Assembly (NCBI RefSeq): GCF_001420715.1 | Contig: NZ_LJJC01000004.1 | Span: 401,734 to 465,733, forward strand | DNA: 64,000 bases | DNA from: Heyndrickxia shackletonii | GTDB lineage: Bacteria; Bacillota; Bacilli; Bacillales; Bacillaceae_C | Direction of reading: 5' to 3' | Shown: positions 1 to 8,180 of the stretch, one piece after another | Layout of the letters: every line of letters starts with the position of its first letter | How positions within the stretch are numbered: the first letter of the stretch is position 1 | Position numbers and translations under genes: made by a program | Notes under the pieces: generated by a model | Told to the model about the DNA's origin: nothing | The model's database searches: none | Seen by the model: only the letters and a program-made list of their open reading frames with translations

Positions 1-11
1 GGGGGTTTTTG

Positions 12-137
12 AATTCGCGGGATTATTGTCTAATTTGGCTGGATTATAGTAAAAATTCGCGGGATTATTGTCAGATTTGGCGGGATTATAATAAAAATTC
101 GCGGGATTATGCAGAAATTTGGCGGAATTATTTTTTA
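12..137. repeat. 42-bp tandem repeat, three units
   Basis: Three consecutive units start at 12, 54 and 96, exactly 42 bp apart. Each begins AATTCGCGGGATTAT and has a second half containing TTTGGC(G/T)GGATTAT, so the 42-mer is itself an imperfect doubling of a ~21-bp unit. The array reads through as an open frame of 14-residue repeats (NSRDY..IW.DY), but there is no convincing ribosome binding site and the frame stays open simply because the period is a multiple of three. I read it as a non-coding intergenic tandem repeat; the window edge may cut off more copies. Confidence 0.8.
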
Positions 138-201
138 AAGAGGGAGGATATCTGCAAATTGGTGAAGAAATTTACTATCAAGATACAAAAGGAGTGATAT
201 T

Positions 202-1176
202 TTGATTGTAAAACCGAAAAAAATGGAAGCAGAGATTGTAGCATTGCAGGCATTACTAAGAAGATTACCCAATAACCACCTTAAACGTTCGCAAATTGAA
301 AAGGATTTGGCAAAAAAATTGACAGGATTTAAAGGAGAACAGTCGATGGAGTATTATTTATCATTTCTTCCCGACGAAAATTACCTCATTCTTCATCATA
401 TTAGGCTTCTAGGCAATTCACATCACTTTCAAATGGATATTGTTATCCTTTCTTCCACCTTTTTTCTCATTCTTGAAGTAAAACACATTTCCGGAAAAAT
501 CACCTTTGACAAGGACTCCAATCAATTGATCAGAGACTACAACGATGAAATTGAAATCTTCCCGGATCCAGTATTGCAAGTTAACCATCAAAGGTTCCAA
601 TTAAAAAAATGGCTAGAAAATAATAAGTTCCAATCAATTCCTATTGAAACATTAGTGGTTTTGACAAATCCCTCTTCTTTTATTCAATTCACACCAAATA
701 GTTTTAGCTACAAACAAACCGTTACTCGAAGTACCAATTTCCTGTCAAAAGTAAATCATTTAAGTCAAATATATAGAGAGGAAAAATTAACTAAAAAAGA
801 ACTCCGTAAACTCTCCAAACTGTTATTAAAGCACCACACCCCTAAGCATCCCGATGTTCTTCAAAAATATAACATTTCAAAATCGGAAATCTTATTAGGT
901 GTTCACTGTCCGAAATGTTTCTGCTTACCTATGGAAAGAAAGTGGGGTAAATGGCTCTGTCCAAAATGTCAAACATCCAATAAAAACGCACAGATTGATA
1001 CATTAAAAGATTTTTGTCTCTTAATCAAACCTACCATAACTAATAAAGAGGCAAGAAAATTCTTGAAATCTGATTCTGAATCTATTGTCCAAAAGCTTTT
1101 AATAGATATGAACCTCCCTTATTCAGGCACAACAAAAGGCAGAGTATATGAGCTTCAGTTCGATGATTGGGACTAG
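202..1176 (+). CDS. NERD (nuclease-related) domain protein with C-terminal zinc ribbon
   Basis: 324 residues from a TTG start preceded by GGAGTGAT. The NERD domain lies at about residues 40-160; the acidic residue in FQMDIVIL followed by EVKHI fits the D...ExK metal-binding pattern of this restriction-endonuclease-like fold. Near residues 235-260 two CPKC-type knuckles (CPKCF and CPKCQ) form a zinc ribbon. NERD proteins are common in Bacillus and thought to process DNA, but this subfamily has no established substrate. It stands alone, downstream of the tandem repeat, with no visible operon partner. Nuclease activity is inferred from the fold only. Confidence 0.85.
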   Translation: MIVKPKKMEAEIVALQALLRRLPNNHLKRSQIEKDLAKKLTGFKGEQSMEYYLSFLPDENYLILHHIRLLGNSHHFQMDIVILSSTFFLILEVKHISGKITFDKDSNQLIRDYNDEIEIFPDPVLQVNHQRFQLKKWLENNKFQSIPIETLVVLTNPSSFIQFTPNSFSYKQTVTRSTNFLSKVNHLSQIYREEKLTKKELRKLSKLLLKHHTPKHPDVLQKYNISKSEILLGVHCPKCFCLPMERKWGKWLCPKCQTSNKNAQIDTLKDFCLLIKPTITNKEARKFLKSDSESIVQKLLIDMNLPYSGTTKGRVYELQFDDWD

Positions 1177-1194
1177 CAAAAGTGAAAAATCCTC

Positions 1195-1225
1195 TTGACC
1201 TTCAAGTAGCTTTAAGGTGTAACTT
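1195..1225 (+). promoter_or_regulatory. MerR-type promoter with 19-bp spacer
   Basis: A TTGACC -35 (1195-1200) and TAACTT -10 (1220-1225) are separated by 19 bp. The spacer holds the dyad ACCTT-n-AAG-nnn-CTT-n-AAGGT at 1198-1218. Long-spacer promoters with such a dyad are the hallmark of MerR-family activators. No MerR gene follows. An open frame runs from about 1217 into the next gene, so the promoter may drive that gene or be left over from a deleted regulator. Confidence 0.6.
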
Positions 1226-1341
1226 ATTCTAAAAGGGGATGTGATCCGACCAGTCCCATTTTAGAATGGTATCAAAACGAACAATTGGATGAAGTAGATT
1301 TAATATTGCCCGTTATTCAACTAAATCAGGAGGGGTTGCAG

Positions 1342-2349
1342 GTGCAAAAAGAGCAGGAATTAAAAGTAAAAGTAATAGGATTAAGAGGAAGCTTCTATCA
1401 AATTGGGTTCAAACAAGGTCAGCAAATATCGCAGGGTATTTCTCAAACTCTTCAAAACAAAGATGCTACTAATAATGCCCAAATAATTTTAGAGAAGAAT
1501 TCATCACAAATATTAGAGGAGCTGAAAGGGTTAGCAGAAGGGCTAAAGTTGCCGCTTTCCACAGCTATAGGTGCTTACAGTGGATATGACGTAACATTTC
1601 CTGAAATGGGATGTTCCACATTAGTGAAAGATTCTTACTATCTCCGCAACTATGATTTTAGCCCGGAATTATATGATGCGAGACTTGTACTTATACAACC
1701 TAATGAAGGGTTTGCGAGTATAGGCTTTAGTCAGCACATTATCGGCAGGCTGGACGGGATGAATGAAAAGGGCCTTGTTATTGGCCTGCATTTTGTTAAT
1801 CAAGCGTACAAACAACAGGGCTTTCTTGCAACCACAATAGTTAGAATGGTCTTAGACCAATGCGCAACTGCTTCGGAAGCTATTCAGTTAATTAAGAAGG
1901 TTCCCCATGGATATTGTTATAATTATTCGATTACGGACAAACATGGGAACAGTGTTATTGTTGAGGCAACTCCACAACAGCAGGAAATTATTCACACTCA
2001 ACCTCTTAGTTGCACTAATCATTTTGAAACCAAAACCTTACTCAGAAAAAATAAAAAGCAGCTGCAAGGCTCCGTAAAACGGAAGAATTATCTTCAAGCC
2101 TTAATGAAGGAAGAGCTTACTCCCGAAGAAACTTTTGATCGTTTTAATCACCATGACTCTCCGCTATTTTTCCAAAATTATAAAGAGTACTTTGGCACCC
2201 TGCATACAGTCCTATATTCACCACAAGATCTCAGAGTAATGATTGGTATTGGCAGTGAAAGTAATCCACTTGCTTTTTCCTTTAAAGAATGGCTAAACGG
2301 TTCGCTATCCTTACCAAATGAAATAAGCGGTACCATTGTCCACAGCTAA
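1342..2349 (+). CDS. C45-family acyltransferase/hydrolase (Ntn-hydrolase fold)
   Basis: About 335 residues from GTG 1342, chosen because CAGGAGGGG lies the right distance upstream; an in-frame TTG at 1285 has no such site. The protein resembles peptidase C45 / acyl-CoA:6-aminopenicillanate acyltransferase and choloylglycine-hydrolase-like proteins. The likely nucleophile is the Cys in EMGCSTL, followed by LRNYDFSPE, typical of the strand after the processed cysteine; NEKGLVIGLHFVN and a late SCTNHF also fit. Members self-cleave before this Cys and act on amide bonds. The true substrate is unknown. A MerR-like promoter lies upstream. Confidence 0.75.
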   Translation: MQKEQELKVKVIGLRGSFYQIGFKQGQQISQGISQTLQNKDATNNAQIILEKNSSQILEELKGLAEGLKLPLSTAIGAYSGYDVTFPEMGCSTLVKDSYYLRNYDFSPELYDARLVLIQPNEGFASIGFSQHIIGRLDGMNEKGLVIGLHFVNQAYKQQGFLATTIVRMVLDQCATASEAIQLIKKVPHGYCYNYSITDKHGNSVIVEATPQQQEIIHTQPLSCTNHFETKTLLRKNKKQLQGSVKRKNYLQALMKEELTPEETFDRFNHHDSPLFFQNYKEYFGTLHTVLYSPQDLRVMIGIGSESNPLAFSFKEWLNGSLSLPNEISGTIVHS

Positions 2350-2414
2350 ATTTCTATATTCATTCATGCATCCCTATGGTAAACTAGATGCAATTTATAT
2401 ATGGGGGTCAAACT

Positions 2415-2939
2415 ATGGGTAGTGAAGTAATATTAATCAAGCCAACTGTAAAGTTAAAAAACGAGTACCTATCTTTTTATCAGGAATGGAAGGAAACCGG
2501 TGAAAATATGGTGCCTTGGGTTATCAGCAAAGACCCGAGTGATTTTGCAGGCATGGTCCAGTCTTTATTAGATGCGGAAAAAGGTGATAATCTGCCTGCT
2601 AACTGGGTGCCGGATTCTACTTACTGGCTCGTCAATCAAAATAATAGAGTTATAGGTGCGGTTAATATTCGCCATAGCTTAACAGAGAAACTATTACAAA
2701 CAGGTGGCCATATTGGCTACGGGATTCGTCCGTCTGAAAGAAGAAAAGGATATGCAACAAAGCTTCTCGCCTTATCGTTGGAAAAAGTAATGGAGCTGGG
2801 AATTACAAAAGTTCTTGTAACTTGTGATGAAAATAATATTGGTTCTGCGAAGACAATTTTAAATAATGGCGGAATAGAAGATAGTAGTTTCGCAGAAGAA
2901 GATGGGAATATCGTTAGACGATTTTGGATTGAAATATAA
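2415..2939 (+). CDS. GNAT family N-acetyltransferase
   Basis: 174 residues from ATG 2415, preceded by a GGGGG stretch; an upstream in-frame ATG at 2388 lacks a binding site. The acetyl-CoA loop is clear in GYGIRPSERRKGYATKLL (motif A, R/Q-x-x-G-x-G/A form), followed by LVTCDENNIGSAK, the motif B/asparagine pattern of RimJ/RimL-like and small-molecule acetyltransferases. N-acetylation of an amine substrate is inferred; the substrate cannot be named. It is a single gene, ending against a hairpin shared with the convergent gene. Confidence 0.85.
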   Translation: MGSEVILIKPTVKLKNEYLSFYQEWKETGENMVPWVISKDPSDFAGMVQSLLDAEKGDNLPANWVPDSTYWLVNQNNRVIGAVNIRHSLTEKLLQTGGHIGYGIRPSERRKGYATKLLALSLEKVMELGITKVLVTCDENNIGSAKTILNNGGIEDSSFAEEDGNIVRRFWIEI

Positions 2940-2964
2940 AAGCTCAGGTTCTAACCCTGAGCTT
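2940..2964. terminator. Bidirectional hairpin between convergent genes
   Basis: AAGCTCAGG / CCTGAGCTT form a perfect 9-bp stem with a 7-nt loop between the GNAT gene and the minus-strand gene, whose stop codon lies in the right arm. There is little T-tract, so termination strength is uncertain. Confidence 0.55.
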
Positions 2965-3604
2965 AACCCACAATCTTAAACTGTCCGCCGTTACAGTGAT
3001 CTAGTATTTTCACTTTTAAAGAGTGATTGAATTTTTTAGAAAGTCCCTGAATAATTCCGTAGTTAAAGGCGGATGAGTAATGAGGGGTATAACAAAATAG
3101 GACTGTTTCATTTTTTATATCCATAAAAGGCAAATATTCGCCGATATAGACAGGACTTTTATGGTTTAAGTGAAAAATAGTGTCTAAATGTTTTAAGGAT
3201 TCATGAAAGCTTTGAACCTCTTTTGGAAATATACCATGGATAGGTACACATTCTCCAATATACTCTTCTATTTCCGAACCATAATTTTCTATAATTGCAT
3301 GTAACAGTGTATGTGCCATGTCAAACCGAATCCATTCCGCTTTTTTTAAAAATTGGTCATTCAATTCGAATGGCAGATCAAGTTTTTCTTTTGAAATAAC
3401 CTTTAATATATTAAGTAAAACACTAACATGAATTTTTGCTTGATTTGTTTGCATGTCGGTGGTTTTGCCGTTGATTTTCGCATGATAATTCATAAATCTT
3501 TCTAGCTCTTTACTAATGGTGAGGGTTTCTTCCGCTGTTAATCCGACAAGACCAATGGTTTCATATAGCTGATTTCTTTTAAATTCAATGATATCCTTGA
3601 TCAT
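2963..3604 (-). CDS. Two-domain protein: Spo0E-like N-terminus plus ligand-binding-like C-terminus
   Basis: 213 residues, ATG start with AAGGTAG upstream. Residues ~10-45 (LYETIGLVGL ... ISKELERFMNYH) match the Spo0E-family phosphatase pattern, in which short helical proteins dephosphorylate Spo0A~P; the usual SQELD signature appears as SKELE. Spo0E proteins are normally 50-90 residues, so ~130 extra residues form a second region ending YSSAFNYGIIQGL ... GGQFKIVG, which reminds me of the last strands of heme-NO-binding/4-vinyl-reductase ligand domains. That resemblance is from memory and weak. A sensory Spo0A~P phosphatase is a possible role. Confidence 0.5.
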   Translation of the reverse strand: MIKDIIEFKRNQLYETIGLVGLTAEETLTISKELERFMNYHAKINGKTTDMQTNQAKIHVSVLLNILKVISKEKLDLPFELNDQFLKKAEWIRFDMAHTLLHAIIENYGSEIEEYIGECVPIHGIFPKEVQSFHESLKHLDTIFHLNHKSPVYIGEYLPFMDIKNETVLFCYTPHYSSAFNYGIIQGLSKKFNHSLKVKILDHCNGGQFKIVG

Positions 3605-3696
3605 TCATATCTACCTTCTGTTCTCCATCATATTTTTAAAAGATAGGAAAGTATAAGTTTTTTTTAATATCAATTATTTACCAATAATAATTGTCT

Positions 3697-3835
3697 AGCG
3701 CAAGCAGCCGTCGGCTAGCGGATATCTCCGTCTCCTCTACAATAAGTCACCATCACTCTCTGTGTTTCCGTTGGTCTCGCCTGTGACAACGAAATCTGTA
3801 CGCCCTATGAGCAAGGCCCTTCCGCTTTACTAATT
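3697..3835. repeat. Dispersed intergenic element, copy 1
   Basis: A GC-richer, gene-free stretch between two minus-strand genes. It shares an ordered set of words with 11219-11350, including TGTCTA, GGCTA.CGGAT and ATAAGTCA.CATC.CTC. Divergent dispersed intergenic elements of this kind are common in Bacillus genomes. No reading frame or T-tract was seen. Confidence 0.5.
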
Positions 3836-3875
3836 ATACTTTAAAATGAATCTTTTGAACATTTATTATGGAAAA

Positions 3876-4754
3876 CTAGAAACGAAATTGACTTAAAAAT
3901 TCGAGAAATTGTGTTTCTTTAGGATGTTCATATTTTAAAAGGGCATATGTCTTGGAATTAGGCAGATTGATAAAAGGGCATGGTGCCTCTAACAGTCTTC
4001 CTTCTAAAAGCTCTCTGCGCACAGTGGAGGAGGGCAAAAACGAAATGCCTAACCCTTCAATAATAAACCGTTTGGTTACATTGACTTGCGAAACGGCCAT
4101 CGTCCGAACTGCGGGCACCACCGCACGAACGGAATGCAGTAACTGATCCCAGTATTCAGGATGATTGTGAGTAATTAAGTAGTTTTTTTGCAGCAAATCC
4201 TCGGCGTCCAATGGCGGAGCGGTTTCGCTGTCTTTCCCGTCATGAGGGACAATCAAAACAACAGGGTCATCATATAACGGACGGCAAATTAAATCAGAAT
4301 TCTTTGTATGCTGATTGGAAAGTCCTAAATCAACTTCTCCATTTAAAACGGCATCTGCAATAAATTCGGAATCAACCACCTGCAGATTAATCTCAATTTC
4401 CGGGTGTAAGGTCATATAGCGTTTTAAAACAAACGGCATAATGGTTTCTGCTATAAGCGGGGAAATGGCTAATGTAAGTTTTTGACTAAAGCCTTGCCGA
4501 AAACGGTTTAAATCGGACATTCCCGACTCGTAAACCCCTAATAGCTTCTCGGCATGAGGTAAAAATCTTCTTCCATCCTCTGTTATTGTCACCTTTCTGC
4601 CATCACGTTGAAACAAAGTGCTGCCGATTTCCTCCTCTAAAAGTTTGATTTGAACCGTGACAGTTGGCTGCGAAATGAAGAGCTCCTCAGCCGTTTTTCG
4701 AAAATTTTCATGCTTTGCGGCAGTAATAAACGTGCGTATCCATTTTAAATCCAA
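3876..4754 (-). CDS. citR: LysR-family regulator CitR, repressor of citA
   Basis: 292 residues from a TTG start with a perfect AGGAGGTG. The winged HTH is at residues ~1-60 (NFRKTAEELFISQPTVTVQ and KLLEEEIG) and the periplasmic-binding-protein-like effector domain at ~90-290. It is divergent from a citrate synthase gene, 110 bp apart, the same arrangement as B. subtilis citR-citA, where CitR represses citA. The intergenic region is very AT-rich and contains ATTGAT...ATCAAT, a possible LysR dyad. Gene identity rests on family plus this synteny. Confidence 0.85.
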   Translation of the reverse strand: MDLKWIRTFITAAKHENFRKTAEELFISQPTVTVQIKLLEEEIGSTLFQRDGRKVTITEDGRRFLPHAEKLLGVYESGMSDLNRFRQGFSQKLTLAISPLIAETIMPFVLKRYMTLHPEIEINLQVVDSEFIADAVLNGEVDLGLSNQHTKNSDLICRPLYDDPVVLIVPHDGKDSETAPPLDAEDLLQKNYLITHNHPEYWDQLLHSVRAVVPAVRTMAVSQVNVTKRFIIEGLGISFLPSSTVRRELLEGRLLEAPCPFINLPNSKTYALLKYEHPKETQFLEFLSQFRF

Positions 4755-4864
4755 GTTAGCACCTCCTGATTAACATACTTAATTGATTTAATAAAAATTA
4801 TTTAATTTTTTTTATCAATTATAGCACGTATACTAATTTCAAAGCGATAAAGGAGGAAAGGATC

Positions 4865-5965
4865 ATGATTCAACACGGATTAAAAGGGGTTATAGCTGCT
4901 GAAACAGCGATTAGTTATATTAATGGAGAAAAGGGGCATTTAGTATATCGGGGATATGCGGCAAAAGAGATTGCCATCCATCATTCCTTTGTTGAAGCAG
5001 CATATTTGCTATGGCATGGCAAATTACCATCATCTGAAGAGGCGAACCAATTAGACCAACAGTTGAAAAAACATAGAGAGCTGCCTTCTTATATAGAAAC
5101 AATTATTGATCAGCTGCCAATCAATATGGAGCTAATGGGAGTTTTACGAACGGTCATCTCAGCAATGGGGGATGCAAGCTATCAATGGAAGCCGACAATT
5201 GATCAAGCGATTAAGCTGACGGCTATTATGCCGACTGTCATTGCCTATTGGCAACGAAAAAGGGATGGACTGGAACCAATAAAACCAAATCAGGAATATG
5301 GTCATGTTGAAAATTACTTATATATGTTAACAGGAGAAAAACCGTCGGATGTTCATGTCAAAACATTGGAAACTTACATGGTATTAACGCTGGAACATGG
5401 TATGAATGCATCGACTTTTTCCGCAAGAGTAACTGCTTCCACTGAATCCGATATGGTTTCAGCGATTACTTCGGCTATTGGAACTATGAAAGGACCTTTG
5501 CATGGCGGGGCACCTTCAGACGTAACCATAATGTTGAATGAAATTGGCAAAAAGGAAAATGCGGAAAACTGGCTTCGAACCAAATTAGAAAAAGGCGAAC
5601 GCATCATGGGGTTCGGCCACCGTGTCTACAAAACAAAAGATCCGAGAGCTCTCGCATTGAAGGAAAAGGCATTAGAGGTCGGAAAAAATGATCCTTGGCT
5701 TGCTTTGGCTTTGTATGTTGAAGAAACGGCCATTCGTTTGTTAGAGGAATATAAACCGGGAAGGAAATTATATACGAATGTAGAGTTTTTTGCTGCAGCT
5801 GTCATGCGTTCCATTAATATGGATGACGAACTATTTACTCCAACTTTTACGGCAAGCCGTGTAGTTGGCTGGACTGCACATGTTTTGGAACAAGCAGAAC
5901 ATAATGTCCTCTTTCGACCTGAATCACAATATATTGGAAAGCTTCCCGAATTACAGGAAATTTAA
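4865..5965 (+). CDS. citA: Citrate synthase (CitA type)
   Basis: 366 residues, ATG after AAAGGAGGAAAGGATC. It condenses acetyl-CoA and oxaloacetate to citrate in the cytoplasm. Signature stretches: [14 protein letters not shown] around the first active-site His, GPLHGGAP with the second His, and [14 protein letters not shown]. Length fits the short, hexameric/dimeric Gram-positive type. B. subtilis has a major CitZ and a minor CitA; divergence from citR identifies this as citA. A perfect terminator follows, so it is monocistronic. Confidence 0.93.
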   Translation: MIQHGLKGVIAAETAISYINGEKGHLVYRGYAAKEIAIHHSFVEAAYLLWHGKLPSSEEANQLDQQLKKHRELPSYIETIIDQLPINMELMGVLRTVISAMGDASYQWKPTIDQAIKLTAIMPTVIAYWQRKRDGLEPIKPNQEYGHVENYLYMLTGEKPSDVHVKTLETYMVLTLEHGMNASTFSARVTASTESDMVSAITSAIGTMKGPLHGGAPSDVTIMLNEIGKKENAENWLRTKLEKGERIMGFGHRVYKTKDPRALALKEKALEVGKNDPWLALALYVEETAIRLLEEYKPGRKLYTNVEFFAAAVMRSINMDDELFTPTFTASRVVGWTAHVLEQAEHNVLFRPESQYIGKLPELQEI

Positions 5966-5974
5966 ACTTCAAAA

Positions 5975-6008
5975 AGAAGGCAGCCATTTTTTCGGCAGCC
6001 TTCTTTTT
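5975..6008 (+). terminator. Rho-independent terminator of citA
   Basis: GAAGGC-A-GCC / GGC-A-GCCTTC stem with one A-A mismatch, loop ATTTTTTC, then TTTTTT. Confidence 0.9.
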
Positions 6009-6180
6009 TCAAATAATGTCGAAAGTTGAGTTATTCTTTTTGTAACTTTTTCGTGCTTTCATGCGTCTTTAAAAATGACAGTACGAAATATGCAGCGCCG
6101 GATTCCATAGTTTTCGATGAGACGTTGAAATACGCTAGCCATTATGCGCTAACTGAACAATTATAATAGGAGTAATGATT

Positions 6181-6945
6181 ATGAAAAGGTTAGGTATCAT
6201 TTTCATTAGTGGTGCATTACTAATGATGGGGTGTGGTTTACAATCAAAGGCTGTAAGTGAACCAAAATCTTCCCGAGTGATTAATATCACTGATAAAAAA
6301 GTAAATGAAGCAGCATTTAAAGTCACAAAAGCTTCTTCCAAAACAAACGTTATTCACACAGCTAAAAATCCAACTTCCATCTCGGTCATGGTAAACAAAT
6401 CCAATGCTTTGCCAAAAGGCTATCGTCCAAAGGATCTAGTACGTCCGAAGGTGAAATTTTTATTTGGAAATCAAAAGCTTGAAAAAGCGTTATTAAGAAA
6501 GCCTGCAGCAGCTGCATTGGAGAAAATGTTCAAAGCAGCAGCTGCACAAAAGATAACGCTTTATGGCGCATCTGGTTTTCGCTCCTATGAAACACAGGAT
6601 GCCCTATTTAAAAGAGAAGTCGCACAATATGGGCGCAAGAAGGCAGAAATGGCGGTAGCATTACCGGGAACAAGTGAACATCAAACTGGTCTTGCGATGG
6701 ATATTACTGCTGCCAGCGTACAATTCCACACAGTTGAAAAATTCGCTAAAACAAAAGAGGGAATATGGCTAGACAAACATGCCCACGAATATGGTTTTAT
6801 ATTGCGTTATCCAAAAGGGAAGGAAAAAATAACAAAATATGAATATGAACCATGGCATTTCCGCTATGTTGGAGTGAAAGTAGCGTCTGCAATCTATAAA
6901 AAGCACATAACATTGGAAGAATACTATAGTAAAACAGGGGTCTAG
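6181..6945 (+). CDS. D-alanyl-D-alanine carboxypeptidase, VanY/YodJ-type lipoprotein
   Basis: 254 residues from ATG 6181; AGGAG is 8 nt upstream, whereas an ATG at 6175 would be only 2 nt away. The N-terminus is a lipoprotein signal (FISGALLMMGCG) with lipidation at the Cys. The VanY domain occupies the C-terminal half: SEHQTGLAMDI supplies zinc ligands His and Asp, and EPWHFRYVG supplies the third His. It should trim the terminal D-Ala of peptidoglycan stem peptides at the outer membrane face. TGTCGAA, a Spo0A-box sequence, occurs at 6017, but its relevance is unproven. Confidence 0.88.
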   Translation: MKRLGIIFISGALLMMGCGLQSKAVSEPKSSRVINITDKKVNEAAFKVTKASSKTNVIHTAKNPTSISVMVNKSNALPKGYRPKDLVRPKVKFLFGNQKLEKALLRKPAAAALEKMFKAAAAQKITLYGASGFRSYETQDALFKREVAQYGRKKAEMAVALPGTSEHQTGLAMDITAASVQFHTVEKFAKTKEGIWLDKHAHEYGFILRYPKGKEKITKYEYEPWHFRYVGVKVASAIYKKHITLEEYYSKTGV

Positions 6946-7122
6946 CTACTATAAAGGCTGCTCCGCAGAGGAGATTCGACGAACGTCTTTTCTGCGGGTC
7001 AGCGTTTAGATCAAGGTACCAGGTTTCCTTGTAACTAGGCACAGACTTCCCTAAATTATCCTAATTTAAGACGATGAAGGCCCTATCTGTAAAAGGTGGG
7101 GCTTTTATCATTTAAAAGGGCA

Positions 7123-7390
7123 TGATTAGGTTAGTATTGTTCCCATTTTCCTCTGGGAAAGACAGAAACAGTAACGATTAGTTGAGTATTGTTCCCGTAA
7201 TCCTCTGGGAAAGGCAGAAACGGTAACAATTAGGTGAGTATTGTTCCCGTAATCCTCTGGGAAACACAGAAACGGTAACGATTAGTTGAGTATTGTTCCC
7301 ATTATCTTTTGAAATAGGATGAAACGGTCACGATAGTTCAGGTATTGTTCCCATTCTTCATCAGCCCAGGCAAAAATGGGAACAATCAAA
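7123..7390. repeat. 52-bp tandem repeat, five units with an inverted end
   Basis: GTATTGTTCCC recurs at 7134, 7186, 7238, 7290 and 7342, an exact 52-bp period. Within units, TTCCC..TCCTCTGGGAA makes a small inverted repeat, followed by AGAAACGGTAACGATTAG. The last two units are more diverged, and the array closes with the reverse complement TGGGAACAAT at 7378-7387. No reading frame spans it. The preceding stretch 6946-7122 holds only imperfect hairpins, such as CGCAGA/TCTGCG and a GGCCC/GGGGC hairpin near 7080-7105, and no gene. Confidence 0.85.
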
Positions 7391-7478
7391 TAGTTATTAT
7401 TTCGATTCCTCAACATATTCCCGAAATTTTTTAAAAATTCCCCTTTTAACTATTGATATTTTAATTTAATTTGATTAA

Positions 7479-7492
7479 TATCTAATTAGATA
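7479..7492. promoter_or_regulatory. Palindromic operator-like site before the ArsR gene
   Basis: TATCTAATTAGATA is a perfect 14-bp palindrome 25 bp upstream of the ArsR-family start. Its CTAATTAGATA core recurs at 8132-8142 before the MFS gene, so it is the best candidate for the regulator's binding site. Confidence 0.6.
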
Positions 7493-7517
7493 ATTATAAA
7501 AGTAGGTGTATTATTCC

Positions 7518-8096
7518 ATGCAATTAAACAAAATAGTGGAATTTCATAAGGCTTTAGGGGACCTTACGCGGATCCGAATTATTGCCTTGCTTCAGCAAGG
7601 ACCTTTGCATGGTCAGGCAATTGCCGGTAAGCTGGGACTCAAGCCGCCAACAATCACACATCATATAGCAAAACTGCGAGAGGTTGGATTAATTAAAGAG
7701 CGCAGAGATAAAAATACCATCTATTTTTCGTTAAACACCAAAATATTAGAAACAAGTGCTAAGGCTATTTTAACGGTTGGAACAGGAGGGGTATCAAATA
7801 TGGAAATGTCCGTAACTGAAGAAGAACGTGCCGCTATAATAAATAATTTCTTTACGAAGGGTGGAAAACTCAAAAATTATCCGGCACAGCGGAAGAAAAA
7901 GCTGGTTGTCCTTGCTCATATGGCAAAGGGGTTAGAGTTTGGAAAGGTTTATCCGGAAAAGGAAATCAATGAATATTTAAAACAGTTTCATGAGGATTAT
8001 GCCACGTTAAGGCGCGAGTTAATCATGTGCCAATATATGTACAGGGAAAATAATCAATATGAACTAAATCCTGTTGAATTATGGTGGTTACATTAA
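7518..8096 (+). CDS. ArsR-family regulator with C-terminal DUF2087
   Basis: 192 residues from ATG 7518 (AGGTG 9 nt upstream; the in-frame GTG at 7506 is less likely). Residues ~5-90 form an ArsR-type winged helix (GDLTRIRIIALLQQGPLHG ... LKPPTITHHIAKLREVG). No CxC metal-binding pair is visible in the recognition helix. Residues ~115-190 match DUF2087 (NYPAQRKKKLVVLAHMA, YPEKEINEYLKQF, ATLRREL), a domain often fused to such regulators, of unknown ligand. The adjacent co-directional MFS exporter with the same palindrome suggests control of efflux. Confidence 0.85.
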   Translation: MQLNKIVEFHKALGDLTRIRIIALLQQGPLHGQAIAGKLGLKPPTITHHIAKLREVGLIKERRDKNTIYFSLNTKILETSAKAILTVGTGGVSNMEMSVTEEERAAIINNFFTKGGKLKNYPAQRKKKLVVLAHMAKGLEFGKVYPEKEINEYLKQFHEDYATLRRELIMCQYMYRENNQYELNPVELWWLH

Positions 8097-8131
8097 ATGG
8101 GTGTCACTCGGCACCTGTATTTTTTAGATAA

Positions 8132-8142
8132 CTAATTAGATA
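8132..8142. promoter_or_regulatory. Second copy of the ArsR operator core
   Basis: CTAATTAGATA, identical to the core of 7479-7492, lies about 40 bp before the MFS start, downstream of a weak GGTG/CACC hairpin with T-run at 8100-8126. It implies separate, co-regulated expression of the transporter. Confidence 0.55.
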
Positions 8143-8180
8143 TATATAAAATTAGATGAGTTTAAAAGAAGGTGATGGGT

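Noticed and set aside
9-197. Open frame of 62 codons with 14-residue repeats as a repeat-protein gene
   Set aside because: No ribosome binding site; the open frame follows from a 42-bp period with no stop in the unit. Kept as a DNA repeat.
7123-7390. CRISPR array
   Set aside because: The 52-bp units are similar throughout with no unique spacers of constant length between short repeats, and no cas genes are present.
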